This document shows, piece by piece, positions 51,746-60,625 of a DNA stretch of 64,000 nt. The stretch comes from Nitrospira sp. GTDB taxonomy: Bacteria > Nitrospirota > Nitrospiria > Nitrospirales > Nitrospiraceae. Numbering within the stretch: position 1 is the first letter of the stretch; every line of letters starts with the position of its first letter. The stretch covers positions 124,001-188,000 of the forward strand of contig JALDRG010000008.1 in assembly GCA_031315995.1 (NCBI GenBank), in the 5' to 3' direction. The notes beneath the pieces were generated by a model that did not search any database, was not told where the DNA came from, and was given only the letters and a program-made list of their open reading frames with translations. The translations under genes were made by a program, and so were the position numbers.

Positions 51746-51991
51746 TTATCGCTTCATCGCTCTGCGCCCACTAACCGGAACCGCTTTGAGGTGCGGCGTC
51801 GGGTCATGGGGGCATGGATCGGTTCGATTCCCTTCCACCAATGCCGTCACCGAGAGGCCAAAAATACGGAGGCTGCCTCCCCCGATTTTCGTGGCGCCGA
51901 GACGCCCTTCATCTATCCATCGGTAGATGGTCCACTTACTCACGTTGAGCAACTGCGCAGCTTCCTTGACGCGCAAGAGCGGCTGATCCAT
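51746..51991 (-). CDS. Excisionase-family HTH DNA-binding protein, paralogue 1
   Basis: The 81-residue protein begins MDQPLLRVKEAAQLLNVSKW, followed by TIYRWIDEGRLGATKIGGGS, a MerR-like winged HTH of the excisionase/AlpA type. A Pro/Arg-rich tail follows. Paralogue 2 at 62.1 kb is alike over about 55 residues (LLRVGEAADVLAVSRW; TIYRWVEEGRLEGTKIGRGS). No integrase is nearby, so these are more likely gene regulators than phage excisionases. Confidence 0.85.
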   Translation of the reverse strand: MDQPLLRVKEAAQLLNVSKWTIYRWIDEGRLGATKIGGGSLRIFGLSVTALVEGNRTDPCPHDPTPHLKAVPVSGRRAMKR

Positions 51992-52355
51992 CCCCGCACC
52001 TCTGCGAAACGTTGGCGGTGGACAGGAGCGGTTTTCGACACCGCTCCTCCCCGATTGCGGGAGGGGGCACGAGCCTCCCAAGCACCCGGGTCCACCATGC
52101 ACGGAACGACTCAGGACGTTTTGGGTCCGTCGCGGAAACCGGCAGCGGAGGTCACAGGGAAGGCGCCTGCGCTGCCGGGCGTCCGAGATCGGAGGGCAAT
52201 CCCATCCTCGGACACGTCATGCTTGAGTGAAATAGCTCGGGCCGAACGCCCGGACATGGCGGAACACGGGACCGATCAGATTCCCATCCGGCTATCGCCG
52301 GACAGAATCGAATACCTCGGTGCGAGGATCGGTGGCGACGTGCGCCCCGCCCGAA
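51992..52355. other. Gene-free stretch upstream of HTH paralogue 1
   Basis: No credible gene. A perfect hairpin AGGAGCGGT / ACCGCTCCT (52024-52032, 52040-52048, loop TTTCGAC) lies 33 bases before the HTH start, so it would be in its leader. A weaker stem CTCCC/GGGAG follows. The rest is GC-rich without recognisable features. Confidence 0.55.
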
Positions 52356-52697
52356 CTATCCCCTCGCGGGGATCGGCGGCGCGCGAGCGTGAAGGGAAGA
52401 GGTGTCCCCGACGGAAAGGAATCGCGGAGGAGAGATCAGCGTGAAGGATTGGGCAACCCACGCCGCGCCCACATCTTCATGCGAGATCGGGCCGACATCG
52501 GTTGTGGCCTGACAGGCCCACGAACAGAGCGCGGAATGTGATTCCGTGCCTGAGTGCTGGTGATGACTACCCGTCGGCGCGGCATGGGCAAACGAACAAC
52601 CAGGCGCCACGAGAGCCAGCGCCATATAGACACAGACAACCCCGAGTGCCAGAGCGGCGACTGAGGTCTTGGAGGTAGGTCGGTTCATGGTCTGCAT
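52356..52697 (-). CDS. Small secreted His/Cys-containing protein
   Basis: The 113-residue protein (ATG 52697; ATG 52688 also possible) has a hydrophobic N terminus (VAALALGVVCVYMALALVAP) with GCSFAHA, possibly a lipobox or signal end. Then comes TGSHHQHSGTESHSALCSWA with four His and two Cys, a pattern of metal-binding envelope proteins. The C-terminal half is Ser/Pro/Arg-rich. It follows the TonB receptor in the same direction. Confidence 0.6.
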   Translation of the reverse strand: MQTMNRPTSKTSVAALALGVVCVYMALALVAPGCSFAHAAPTGSHHQHSGTESHSALCSWACQATTDVGPISHEDVGAAWVAQSFTLISPPRFLSVGDTSSLHARAPPIPARG

Positions 52698-53084
52698 GGT
52701 CTGAGAGTTCTCAACTGCTCTACCATTTACGCCGTTCCTCAAAAGTTGTCTACCGACGGATGCTCACAGATGCTACACAATGTTTTGATTGCGATGGCAT
52801 GCGTGTCGAAGACGCCCTATTTCTGGACGGCTGTTGACGGGCAGTGCATCACGAGACGTCCAGCGTCGACCTTTCTGTCAGGGATGCACCCGTTCTCTAG
52901 CCTCTAGGATCGCATGACGCGCGGCAGCCACCGCAGACTCGCGCCCCCGCTTGATGTGATTCGTCAGTTCAGGCCCGGCCTTCTCAGGAGTCCCGGCTTG
53001 GAACGTCCCTTGCTGGATTCGTTCAACCCGACTCGGGCTATCCCCATGCCCTGCACCAAGGCAATAGTAACGAAGAGCACCCTC
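52698..53084. other. Gene-free stretch downstream of TonB receptor A
   Basis: In these 387 bases I found no gene, clear hairpin or promoter pair. The left part should carry the promoter of the His/Cys-containing gene. Confidence 0.5.
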
Positions 53085-55319
53085 CTAAAAGCGACCCATC
53101 ACACTCAGTTCGAAGGTCCGTGGGGCTCCGATCAGCACCTGGTCCGGATAGAAGTTCGACCCGAAGATCCCATAGGTCTTGTCCAAGAGATTGCGTCCAC
53201 GCAGCGTGATCCAGAATTGTTTGTACGGCACCGTCACCCAGGCGTCCGCGGTCATATAGCTGTGCAGCCGGATCGAATTCGCCGCATCCATGTAACGGTC
53301 GCCCACGTACCGCCAGGCTGCACCGACGTCGAACGGAATCGGCGCGGGCACGCGATAGATCGACCACAGATTCCCGACCGCTTGCGGCACCTCGAAAGGC
53401 CGGTTCCCGTTTCGAGAGACGAGGTTGCCGCCCGACAATTGATTGAACTCGTCGAATTTCGCCGAGAGGAACGTCACGTTGCCTTGGATGCGCCAGGCAT
53501 CGGTCACGCGAAAGGCGGCGTCCAATTCCACGCCCTTAGATGACTGACGCCCGACGTTCACGGAGGCCGTCTGCGAGATCTGGGTCAGGATGTTCTCGCG
53601 AACGATGTCGAAATAGGCCACGGTCCACTCCGCGCGATGATCCCAGAACCCCCCTTTGGCTCCGATCTCCCATTGATGACCGGTCGCCAGGTCGAACTGT
53701 TGGTTGCTCCGAAGGCCGAACAAACTGCCCCCAACCGGGTCGACGGCCGTGGCATATTGTCCATAGAGGGTGACTTGCGGGAGCACGTCGTAGACCACAC
53801 CGGCTCGCCACGTGGTAGGAGTGAATTGTTGATCGAACGTTTGCCCGGCATTCAACGCCCCGCCGGTTGTGAAAAACTCGCGTTTGAGATTAATGTAGTC
53901 GGTGCGCATGCCCGCGACCAACTTGAGCGACTCGGTCACGCTGAATTGCTCCTCGGCGAACAACGCGGTAGTGAGGATCCTGGCCGTCTGGGTTGCCGTC
54001 GGACCTCCCCCGAACAGACCGGCTACCGGTGCGAAGGGATCGACGCTGCCGCCAGCCGCGCTGAAGAAACTCGGGCGCGTGAAATCGATATAGCTGAAGT
54101 CCACGCCGGTCACGAATCGATTCTTAAACGTCCCGATGGGATGGGTCAGCAAGAGCTCCAGACGGTCCCCGATCACGGACTGATCGTGCTGGACCTGGAA
54201 TCGATCGCGATCGATCAGCTGCGTGCCGCTGTTGAACGCATAGGTTTCAGCGTTCATCCAATCGCGCTTGGCCGTGTAGTAGTAGGCCTGATTCCGCAGT
54301 TGGAAAAACTCCGTCGCCGTCCAGGTCGTTTTCAGTTTCGTCCAGGTGGTCAAGGCGCTCATGTCGGCGTCCTGCACATTGTAATTTTTGCGCAGCATAC
54401 GGGCATCGACGGTGCGCCCGTCCGTGCTACTCACGACCCCGTTCACACCTTGCGTCGCGAATGTCGACGGGACCAACGGCGTCCCCCAATAGGGGCGTTG
54501 ACGGTCGTGGGCGATGTCGAAGGAAAGTTCGACGCTGAGGCGCGAGGTCACGTCGTAGAGCAGCGCGCTAGTCATGTTCCAAAACGTGAAGGGTGTGTCC
54601 TGCGGCCCTAGATAGCTATCGCCGTTCTGATAGCTCAGATCCACCCGATAGTGCAGCTTGTCTGTTCCCAACGTCCCTCCGCTGCCCACTCCGGCGCGTA
54701 CCGTATTGAAGGACCCGTACGATAGGAACGCCTCGCTGCCCTGCGCCTCACGCACAGGCCGCTTGGTGACCAGATTGACCATCCCCGCCACCGCACCTTC
54801 CCCGTACAGAACGGATGCCGGCCCTTTCAGAATCTCGATGCGATCCAGGTTCCACGAATCGCGCGGTCGTGTCACGAATCCCGTCGGCCCGAGAGAGAGT
54901 CCATCGAATAGCAGTCGAATCTGCTGATTGCTGAACCCGCGCATCGAGAACGCGCCCGGATTGACGCCGAGGTCATTGACCGTCACGCCGGTGGCCGCTT
55001 GAATCGCCTCCGAGACGCTTCGCAAGCCACGCTCCTGCATCGTCTGCTGGGTAATCACGTCGATACTGGCCGGAATTTCACGTAGCGTCACCCCCAGTCG
55101 AGAGCTCCCGCTGCTCTGCTCCTGCAAAGCGAGCGTGCCGGTGCCCTCCGGATAGGTGCGGGTCCCCTGCACCACCACGGTCGGCACCGTCACCGGCTCG
55201 ACCGAGGGCTCCGATCCCTCGTCCGCCGATACCGGCCCAATCGACACACATACCACCGGCACAAGACTGGCCACCAACACCATACGCCTCCATCTTCGAC
55301 GGAAATCCGCACATGACAT
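53085..55319 (-). CDS. TonB-dependent siderophore-type receptor (A)
   Basis: From the ATG at 55319 (AAGGAG upstream) the protein is 744 residues. A signal peptide ends GPVSA. The plug has the siderophore-receptor signatures VTLREIPASIDVITQQTMQE, RSVSEAIQAATGVTVNDLG, FSMRGFSNQQIRLLFDGL and IEILKGPASVLYGEGAVAG. The barrel ends in ELSVMGRF with the terminal Phe. No FecA-type N-terminal signalling domain is seen. It imports an iron siderophore or other chelate with TonB. A small secreted gene lies 124 bases upstream. Confidence 0.92.
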   Translation of the reverse strand: MSCADFRRRWRRMVLVASLVPVVCVSIGPVSADEGSEPSVEPVTVPTVVVQGTRTYPEGTGTLALQEQSSGSSRLGVTLREIPASIDVITQQTMQERGLRSVSEAIQAATGVTVNDLGVNPGAFSMRGFSNQQIRLLFDGLSLGPTGFVTRPRDSWNLDRIEILKGPASVLYGEGAVAGMVNLVTKRPVREAQGSEAFLSYGSFNTVRAGVGSGGTLGTDKLHYRVDLSYQNGDSYLGPQDTPFTFWNMTSALLYDVTSRLSVELSFDIAHDRQRPYWGTPLVPSTFATQGVNGVVSSTDGRTVDARMLRKNYNVQDADMSALTTWTKLKTTWTATEFFQLRNQAYYYTAKRDWMNAETYAFNSGTQLIDRDRFQVQHDQSVIGDRLELLLTHPIGTFKNRFVTGVDFSYIDFTRPSFFSAAGGSVDPFAPVAGLFGGGPTATQTARILTTALFAEEQFSVTESLKLVAGMRTDYINLKREFFTTGGALNAGQTFDQQFTPTTWRAGVVYDVLPQVTLYGQYATAVDPVGGSLFGLRSNQQFDLATGHQWEIGAKGGFWDHRAEWTVAYFDIVRENILTQISQTASVNVGRQSSKGVELDAAFRVTDAWRIQGNVTFLSAKFDEFNQLSGGNLVSRNGNRPFEVPQAVGNLWSIYRVPAPIPFDVGAAWRYVGDRYMDAANSIRLHSYMTADAWVTVPYKQFWITLRGRNLLDKTYGIFGSNFYPDQVLIGAPRTFELSVMGRF

Positions 55320-55443
55320 ATCCACACTCCTTGAATTGAATGACGCAATGACGACGATCGAATCCCGGCACGACGCAGAGTGCCGTCGAGGGGCCGAGAT
55401 CGTCAGGCCTCTGATCGAGCGCACCCCGCCCGCTCCCTGCCGG

Positions 55444-55794
55444 TCAACAGTCGATCAGGGACGGAGGCGCGCGGAGACTGTGGCTGAGGGAATAGAACAG
55501 CGGCGGCGGGCGATCCTGCCGAACGCACCGGTGCGGCAAAAGAACGACGGGGGACGGAAGAGGAGCCTGTTCATCAAAGAGAAGGTCGAGTGCGGCCGAT
55601 TCTGGAGGCCAATCGACCGGAGGGGATGGATGCTGACAGAAGCTATAACAATGCTCGCCCGCCTCAGCCATGTGTGTCACGAACTCGACCGCTCCGATGG
55701 GAGGCAGGACACAGACCATCCACCAATAAAGCGGAACGAGCAGCACCAGTGCGCCGAGTTGTTTTCGATGCATTCCCATAGTCCGGCGCCGCAT
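55444..55794 (-). CDS. Small membrane or secreted protein, unknown function
   Basis: The 116-residue frame has a hydrophobic N terminus (QLGALVLLVPLYWWMVCVLP) after a basic start, then a Pro-rich, Cys-containing segment (AGEHCYSFCQHPSPPVDWPP). Starts at 55779 or 55773 are alternatives. It is upstream of TonB receptor A and on the same strand. No family recognised; real coding is likely but not certain. Confidence 0.45.
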   Translation of the reverse strand: MRRRTMGMHRKQLGALVLLVPLYWWMVCVLPPIGAVEFVTHMAEAGEHCYSFCQHPSPPVDWPPESAALDLLFDEQAPLPSPVVLLPHRCVRQDRPPPLFYSLSHSLRAPPSLIDC

Positions 55795-56087
55795 TTCTAA
55801 CAGGTACCGTTCGACGCAGCTACCGACGTATGCTCACTCATGCACCACAATCGCACAGGCAGCAGGCCTGTCCTGTTGGTGACGCAGTACGCAACGCTTC
55901 CTGACGTGGCGAAGACCAGGAATGCACACTGAGGGACACATGAAGAGGGAGTAACGTCAGGAGGATTGAGGAACACGGCACTTCGGAGCCGAGACCGGAG
56001 CGGTGGACATCACACCGCGGACCTGTCGTGCACCGTCATTGACCCTGGCTAGAGACGGTTGCCCGTGGGTGCTACGGTAAGAACGAT

Positions 56088-58058
56088 TCAGTCGAGGTGA
56101 GCGGTGAGAAACTGCTCGAGTTCCTTGAAGACGTGAATTCTGTCCTGTTCGCGACTGAGCGCCTGATCGGCGAAGGGCAGTTCCACATATCGATAGGTCG
56201 TCACGTGTGCGGCTTTCAACGCCTCGGCCATGTCGCGGCCGTGCGACACCGCCACGGCACGATCCACGGCGCCATGCATCAAGAGCAGCGGCGTGCGGAT
56301 CTCCTGCGCGTGAAAGACCGGCGAGGTCTCCCGAAGTCGCTCACGGTCGCCCCACCAAGAGCCGATGCGCGACTCGACCACCTGTTTCTGATTCAAATAC
56401 CAGCGGCTGTCGGACACCAGCTGCGGCAAGTCGGTCACCCCTCCGAGACTGACGGCGCAACGATAGAGATCCGGCGTCTTCACCGCACCCATCAGCGCCG
56501 CGTAGCCCCCGTACCCTGATCCCACGATACAGATCCGGTGCGCGCTGGCGATCCCGGAGCGAATCGCCCATCGCACGCTGTCGGTCAAATCGTCCTGCAT
56601 CTCCAATCCCCAGCGCTGAAACCCGGCCCGGAGAAACTCATCACCATAGCCTTCGGTCCCGCGAAAACGCGGTTCCAGCACCGCCCACCCACGGCTGACA
56701 AACCATTGCGTCCAATAGTTGAACCCGCCGCGGCCTTGCGAGGCCGGACCTCCATGGGGAAAGAGAATCAACGGCAGCTCACGGGGCTCCCGATCTTTCG
56801 GGATGGTCAGGAACGCAGAGAGTTCTTTTCCGTCACGCGCCGTGATGAACGTCTCTCTTGGAGCCACCAGCGCGGCCGCGTCAAGATCCGGGTAGGCTTT
56901 GCCGAGCAGCACCATCCGACCGTCGTGCTCGTCGAACAGCGACCATTGCGGAGGATGCACGGCATCGCTCGATTGCACGATGTGCCAACGCCCATCGTCA
57001 CTGCTGCTATGGATCACGTTTGTCAGGCCTGGAATCGCCCGATCGATGCGGGCCTGGAGCCGTTGCGCATCGAAGTCCCAGAAGAGCACTCGCTGGTCAG
57101 CCGCGCCGTACCGGACTCCGACCACCTTCCTGCGGCCCGGCGCATATACCAACTCACCCATGAGATCATGCCTCGCATCGGCGGCGACGAGGACGCGATC
57201 CACCCTGCGATCGACGACGTTGATCTTAAAGATAGCGGCCTTGCCCTGATGTTGGTCCCGTACATAGAGCCAGGCAGGATCGGCATCGAAAGCCAAGGGC
57301 AACAAGCCGGTTTCTTTCGCCAAGTCGTAGTGGGCGAGATTACGCCAGATACTGGACTCCGGCTGCTTTACGATCACATGCACCATGGTCTGGAACTGGC
57401 CGGCCCCTGCGCGCACGTGCCCTTCGCGATCGGCGACCCAGTGCGAGATCGTGTTCGCGCCCGGCTCCAGCCCTGGATTGACCTGCACGAGTTGTCGCTC
57501 GCCGGAATACACATCCACTTTGTAGACATCCGGAGACAGCGGCCGCTCCAGGTCGAGCGCGAGCAGCACATGCCTGGGATCGCGGGGAATGGTCCCCACG
57601 ATACGATCCTGCACCTGGGGGAAATGTTTTTTCCCGAAGAGGGAGAGAAAGGGTGCCTGCTTGAACAAATTGGGAATCTGCTGCGTCCCATCCCGGTTCA
57701 CCGCCAACAGCCTGGTCTCGACCGAATCAATGGTGTCGCGCGTGGCTGCGAATTGGATACCGACCAGCAATCGTTCGTCGTTGGCCCAACGGAACCAGGT
57801 GATGACATATTCTTGATTGTCGGTGGAGACGACACGATGCGCGTCCTGCCCCGCGACGGTTTGAGTATCCAGATAGGTCTTCCCCTCGTGGGTACGAAGC
57901 ACGGCGAGATGCCGACCCGATGGGGAGAGTTGGATGGACGTGATACGGGGGGAGGCGAACGCGTGAACAGGCGGAGCCGCCGTGCCGGAATCGGCAAAGG
58001 CCGGTACCACGCTCCAGACGAAAAGAAAAAGAATTAACAGTCCGTACATGGCCGGCAC
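56088..58058 (-). CDS. S9 prolyl-oligopeptidase-like protein without catalytic Ser and His
   Basis: The 656-residue protein has a signal peptide ending PAFA, a beta-propeller-like N-terminal domain (about 30-395) and an alpha/beta-hydrolase domain (about 400-656). The oxyanion segment FPHGGP (433-438) is present. The nucleophile motif GxSxGG reads GSGYGG with Gly515 at the Ser position, and the His motif (usually DHxLS) reads DQALS with Gln632. Asp599 is kept (GAVDRAV). It should be inactive as a peptidase, so it may be a binding protein. TonB receptor B lies upstream in the same direction. Confidence 0.85.
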   Translation of the reverse strand: MPAMYGLLILFLFVWSVVPAFADSGTAAPPVHAFASPRITSIQLSPSGRHLAVLRTHEGKTYLDTQTVAGQDAHRVVSTDNQEYVITWFRWANDERLLVGIQFAATRDTIDSVETRLLAVNRDGTQQIPNLFKQAPFLSLFGKKHFPQVQDRIVGTIPRDPRHVLLALDLERPLSPDVYKVDVYSGERQLVQVNPGLEPGANTISHWVADREGHVRAGAGQFQTMVHVIVKQPESSIWRNLAHYDLAKETGLLPLAFDADPAWLYVRDQHQGKAAIFKINVVDRRVDRVLVAADARHDLMGELVYAPGRRKVVGVRYGAADQRVLFWDFDAQRLQARIDRAIPGLTNVIHSSSDDGRWHIVQSSDAVHPPQWSLFDEHDGRMVLLGKAYPDLDAAALVAPRETFITARDGKELSAFLTIPKDREPRELPLILFPHGGPASQGRGGFNYWTQWFVSRGWAVLEPRFRGTEGYGDEFLRAGFQRWGLEMQDDLTDSVRWAIRSGIASAHRICIVGSGYGGYAALMGAVKTPDLYRCAVSLGGVTDLPQLVSDSRWYLNQKQVVESRIGSWWGDRERLRETSPVFHAQEIRTPLLLMHGAVDRAVAVSHGRDMAEALKAAHVTTYRYVELPFADQALSREQDRIHVFKELEQFLTAHLD

Positions 58059-58219
58059 GGTCTATCCCTGAAGTTACCAGGACATGTCCATATCCGGGAA
58101 TACCCGACGAACGTATTTATCACATGTTCGGACGGCGAGCGTCTATCCTATTTTTCGAGCAGCCTCACCCTGCGAGGGATGACCCATGGCCGTTTCGCCG
58201 CCTTTCGCGAATGCGCGCA

Positions 58220-58249
58220 GCAGGAGCCCATCCGACAATGGGCCCCTGC
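58220..58249. terminator. Hairpin downstream of TonB receptor B
   Basis: GCAGGAGCCCAT (58220-58231) pairs with ATGGGCCCCTGC (58238-58249) with one mismatch and loop CCGACA. It lies 44 bases after the receptor stop. No U-run. Confidence 0.5.
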
Positions 58250-58292
58250 GTGCCACGCGAGCACGCTGCCTGCAGCCTGCTTCCCCAGCCGG

Positions 58293-60575
58293 TTAGAACT
58301 TGTACTCCACCCCGCCAAACGCGCTGATGCCCAGTCCGGGGTTGGCAAATCGATTTAATTGATCGTTCACCACCACCGCCCCGGCGTAGGTTTTGTTGGT
58401 CAAATTGCGCCCTTCGGCAAAGAGGGTCCAGTGCTCATCGATGCTCCATCCTGACCGCAGATTGATGAGCGCATAGGAGGGATTCTTGATCGTGTTGTTG
58501 TAGTCCGTATAGAACCCGGACAACGACCATTCGACGTTCGGCGCAATCCACCAGCCGCCCGGGTGATCGTACCGGACCTCCATGTTCAGACTATGTTCCG
58601 GCGCGCCGGCGACCGTATTGCCGTCCCGCGCGATCACGACCTGGTTCGCGCCGCTGCCCGCAAACACATTGTCGGTAAATTTGAAACGCGACCAGGTGTA
58701 GGCTACACGGGTTTGCAGACTGTCTTCTTTGCCGGCTCCGCCTTGCGAGAACAGACCTTTCCCCAAGACCATCCCTCCCCCTGCTTCGACATACCCGGTA
58801 TGTCGTGTGCCGTTCGCATTCTGGAAGGTCCGCCCGGTTATTGATGATCGACGCCAAGATTTCTTTTTGCATTCCGAGGTTGTCACCGTCAGATCCCAGT
58901 TGTACCGCTTGTCCGCAGAGGTCCCGCGATGGCCCAGCTCTAACTGCCACGCCCGCTGCGCGTCAAGGTTGAGAAATCCCGTATTCGGCGTGCCGTTCGC
59001 ATTGACCGAGGAGAGCAACTCCAGATTCAGCGGCGCTTCATAAGCGCGGCTGGCATTGAAATACAATTGCGAGGTCGGCGTCGTGCGATACACGAACCCG
59101 ATCTTCGGGCTGATCGCATCGAAGTGCTGCAACGGCCGGTTCGTGCCGGTCGGCGTAGATGGTGTATTGGGATTGAAGGGATTCCCGGCCGGCCCAAAAT
59201 TGTCCACCGTCGCCTGACGTCCGGTGTAGTCCCACCGCCCACCGATCACGATGGTGAAGTCCTTGGTGGCATCGAACGCATCCTCGGCATACATCCCGAA
59301 GTACGTCGTCTTGGCCGTGTAGTTTTGCGTCAGCGCTCCGATACTGCCGTTGATGTTCACGAACCGCTGCTGCCGCTGATTGCCGTATCGCGGCTGGAAT
59401 CCGGCGACGAAGGAGTTGCTCTTGCCGAACAACGAATTAGAGTTGACGTACCGGAACTCACCGCCCACGTTGTTATTCTCCTGCCGAATCGTCTGAAAAA
59501 TCGGATGGTCCACATATTGGTTCGAGAAGTAGGGAATAATCTCGAAGTATTGATTGGGCGCAAACTCATTGTGGTACGCGATTCCGATCCGCTGCAGATT
59601 GTAGTATCGCCCATAGTTACAGACCTGGTTGTTCAGATTGCAGGCAAAGAACGGAGGCGTGCCGGGAGGGCTTTGTCCACCGACTTGCTGAGGGTTCTGA
59701 AAGAGCTGCGCATTGGTGAGCGAGCCGGGAATACGCTCAGCCACATTCGCCTGCAGAAAGTAGGCACGGATCTCTTGATGGTTCCCAAGCTGGATCCCGA
59801 TGTTGGCATTGATGCGCTCTCGAGCTTGCTGACTGTTGTCTTGAAATCCGTCCTGGCGATTACCGGATACGCTGATGTAGTAATCCATTGTCGCGTTCAT
59901 GCTGCCGACCTTGAACGGCTGCAGCACTTTGCCGCTGGACACCTGGCCGCTCACCAGGCCGAAGCTGCCGCCGAGCATCCGCATCTGCAGGGTGGAGGCG
60001 CTATAGCCGGTGCGCGGCACGAAATTGATCGCCCCGCCGATGCTGTTCGCGCCGTACCGCAAAGCGTTCGCGCCTTTGTACACTTCGATACGTTCGTAGG
60101 CCAGAAGGTCGATGGATTCGAAGTCCGAAAAGCCGTCGGCGTCGCCGAAGAAGATGCCGTTGATCAGGATGTTGATCCCGCGATGATGAAAATTATTGCG
60201 CAACGAGGTACCACGAATTTGAAACTGGCCCTCGTCCGCTCCAAAGCGGGACTGGAATCGCACACCGGGCGCGAATTGCAGCACCTCTTGAAGATTGACG
60301 GCTGTCGTCTCCGTAATCTGTTTTTCCTCAATCAGGATGTTGCTGCCCGGTCTCCGCGCCAGTTCCTTCTTCACATCTCCGATGTTTTCGATCCGCTTTC
60401 CCTGCACCTCGACCGAATCAACCATCACGACAGGGACATCCTGGTCGGACGGTTCGTCGGCCGCACGCGCGACAGACTGATCGATGCCCACAACTAAGGC
60501 TGTAACCAGACAGGCCGCCCCTACTGCTCGTCTCCACAACTCCCCTGCCTTCATCTCCCGACTCCTTTTGCGCAA
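58293..60575 (-). CDS. TonB-dependent receptor (B), with a locally shifted reading frame
   Basis: The 760-residue protein has a signal region (about 18-38), a plug with VNLQEVLQFAPGVRFQSRFG, FQIRGTSLRNNFHHRGINI and IEVYKGANALRYGANSIGG, and a barrel ending GGVEYKF. Between about 58828 and 58883 the frame gives TSECKKKSWRRSSITG, which is unlike a receptor, while the shifted frame reads NLGMQKEILASIINNRAD, the expected sequence. Two compensating one-base changes are implied, leaving the gene in frame overall. Ligand unknown. Confidence 0.88.
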   Translation of the reverse strand: MRKRSREMKAGELWRRAVGAACLVTALVVGIDQSVARAADEPSDQDVPVVMVDSVEVQGKRIENIGDVKKELARRPGSNILIEEKQITETTAVNLQEVLQFAPGVRFQSRFGADEGQFQIRGTSLRNNFHHRGINILINGIFFGDADGFSDFESIDLLAYERIEVYKGANALRYGANSIGGAINFVPRTGYSASTLQMRMLGGSFGLVSGQVSSGKVLQPFKVGSMNATMDYYISVSGNRQDGFQDNSQQARERINANIGIQLGNHQEIRAYFLQANVAERIPGSLTNAQLFQNPQQVGGQSPPGTPPFFACNLNNQVCNYGRYYNLQRIGIAYHNEFAPNQYFEIIPYFSNQYVDHPIFQTIRQENNNVGGEFRYVNSNSLFGKSNSFVAGFQPRYGNQRQQRFVNINGSIGALTQNYTAKTTYFGMYAEDAFDATKDFTIVIGGRWDYTGRQATVDNFGPAGNPFNPNTPSTPTGTNRPLQHFDAISPKIGFVYRTTPTSQLYFNASRAYEAPLNLELLSSVNANGTPNTGFLNLDAQRAWQLELGHRGTSADKRYNWDLTVTTSECKKKSWRRSSITGRTFQNANGTRHTGYVEAGGGMVLGKGLFSQGGAGKEDSLQTRVAYTWSRFKFTDNVFAGSGANQVVIARDGNTVAGAPEHSLNMEVRYDHPGGWWIAPNVEWSLSGFYTDYNNTIKNPSYALINLRSGWSIDEHWTLFAEGRNLTNKTYAGAVVVNDQLNRFANPGLGISAFGGVEYKF

Positions 60576-60625
60576 ATGAATGGATACGGCACGATGATCT
60601 TGAATGATGCCCCTAACCCGGTCGG

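Noticed and set aside
51746..51991. HTH gene as part of a prophage or integrative element
   Set aside because: No integrase, attachment-site duplication, tRNA or phage structural gene is present in the window.
56538..58037. 499-codon plus-strand frame opposite the S9 protein
   Set aside because: Shadow of the minus-strand gene, no domain recognised, no ribosome site; the S9 protein is clearly homologous to known proteins.
59067..60497. 476-codon plus-strand frame opposite TonB receptor B
   Set aside because: Antisense shadow with His/Arg/Val-rich composition typical of the reverse complement of a receptor gene.
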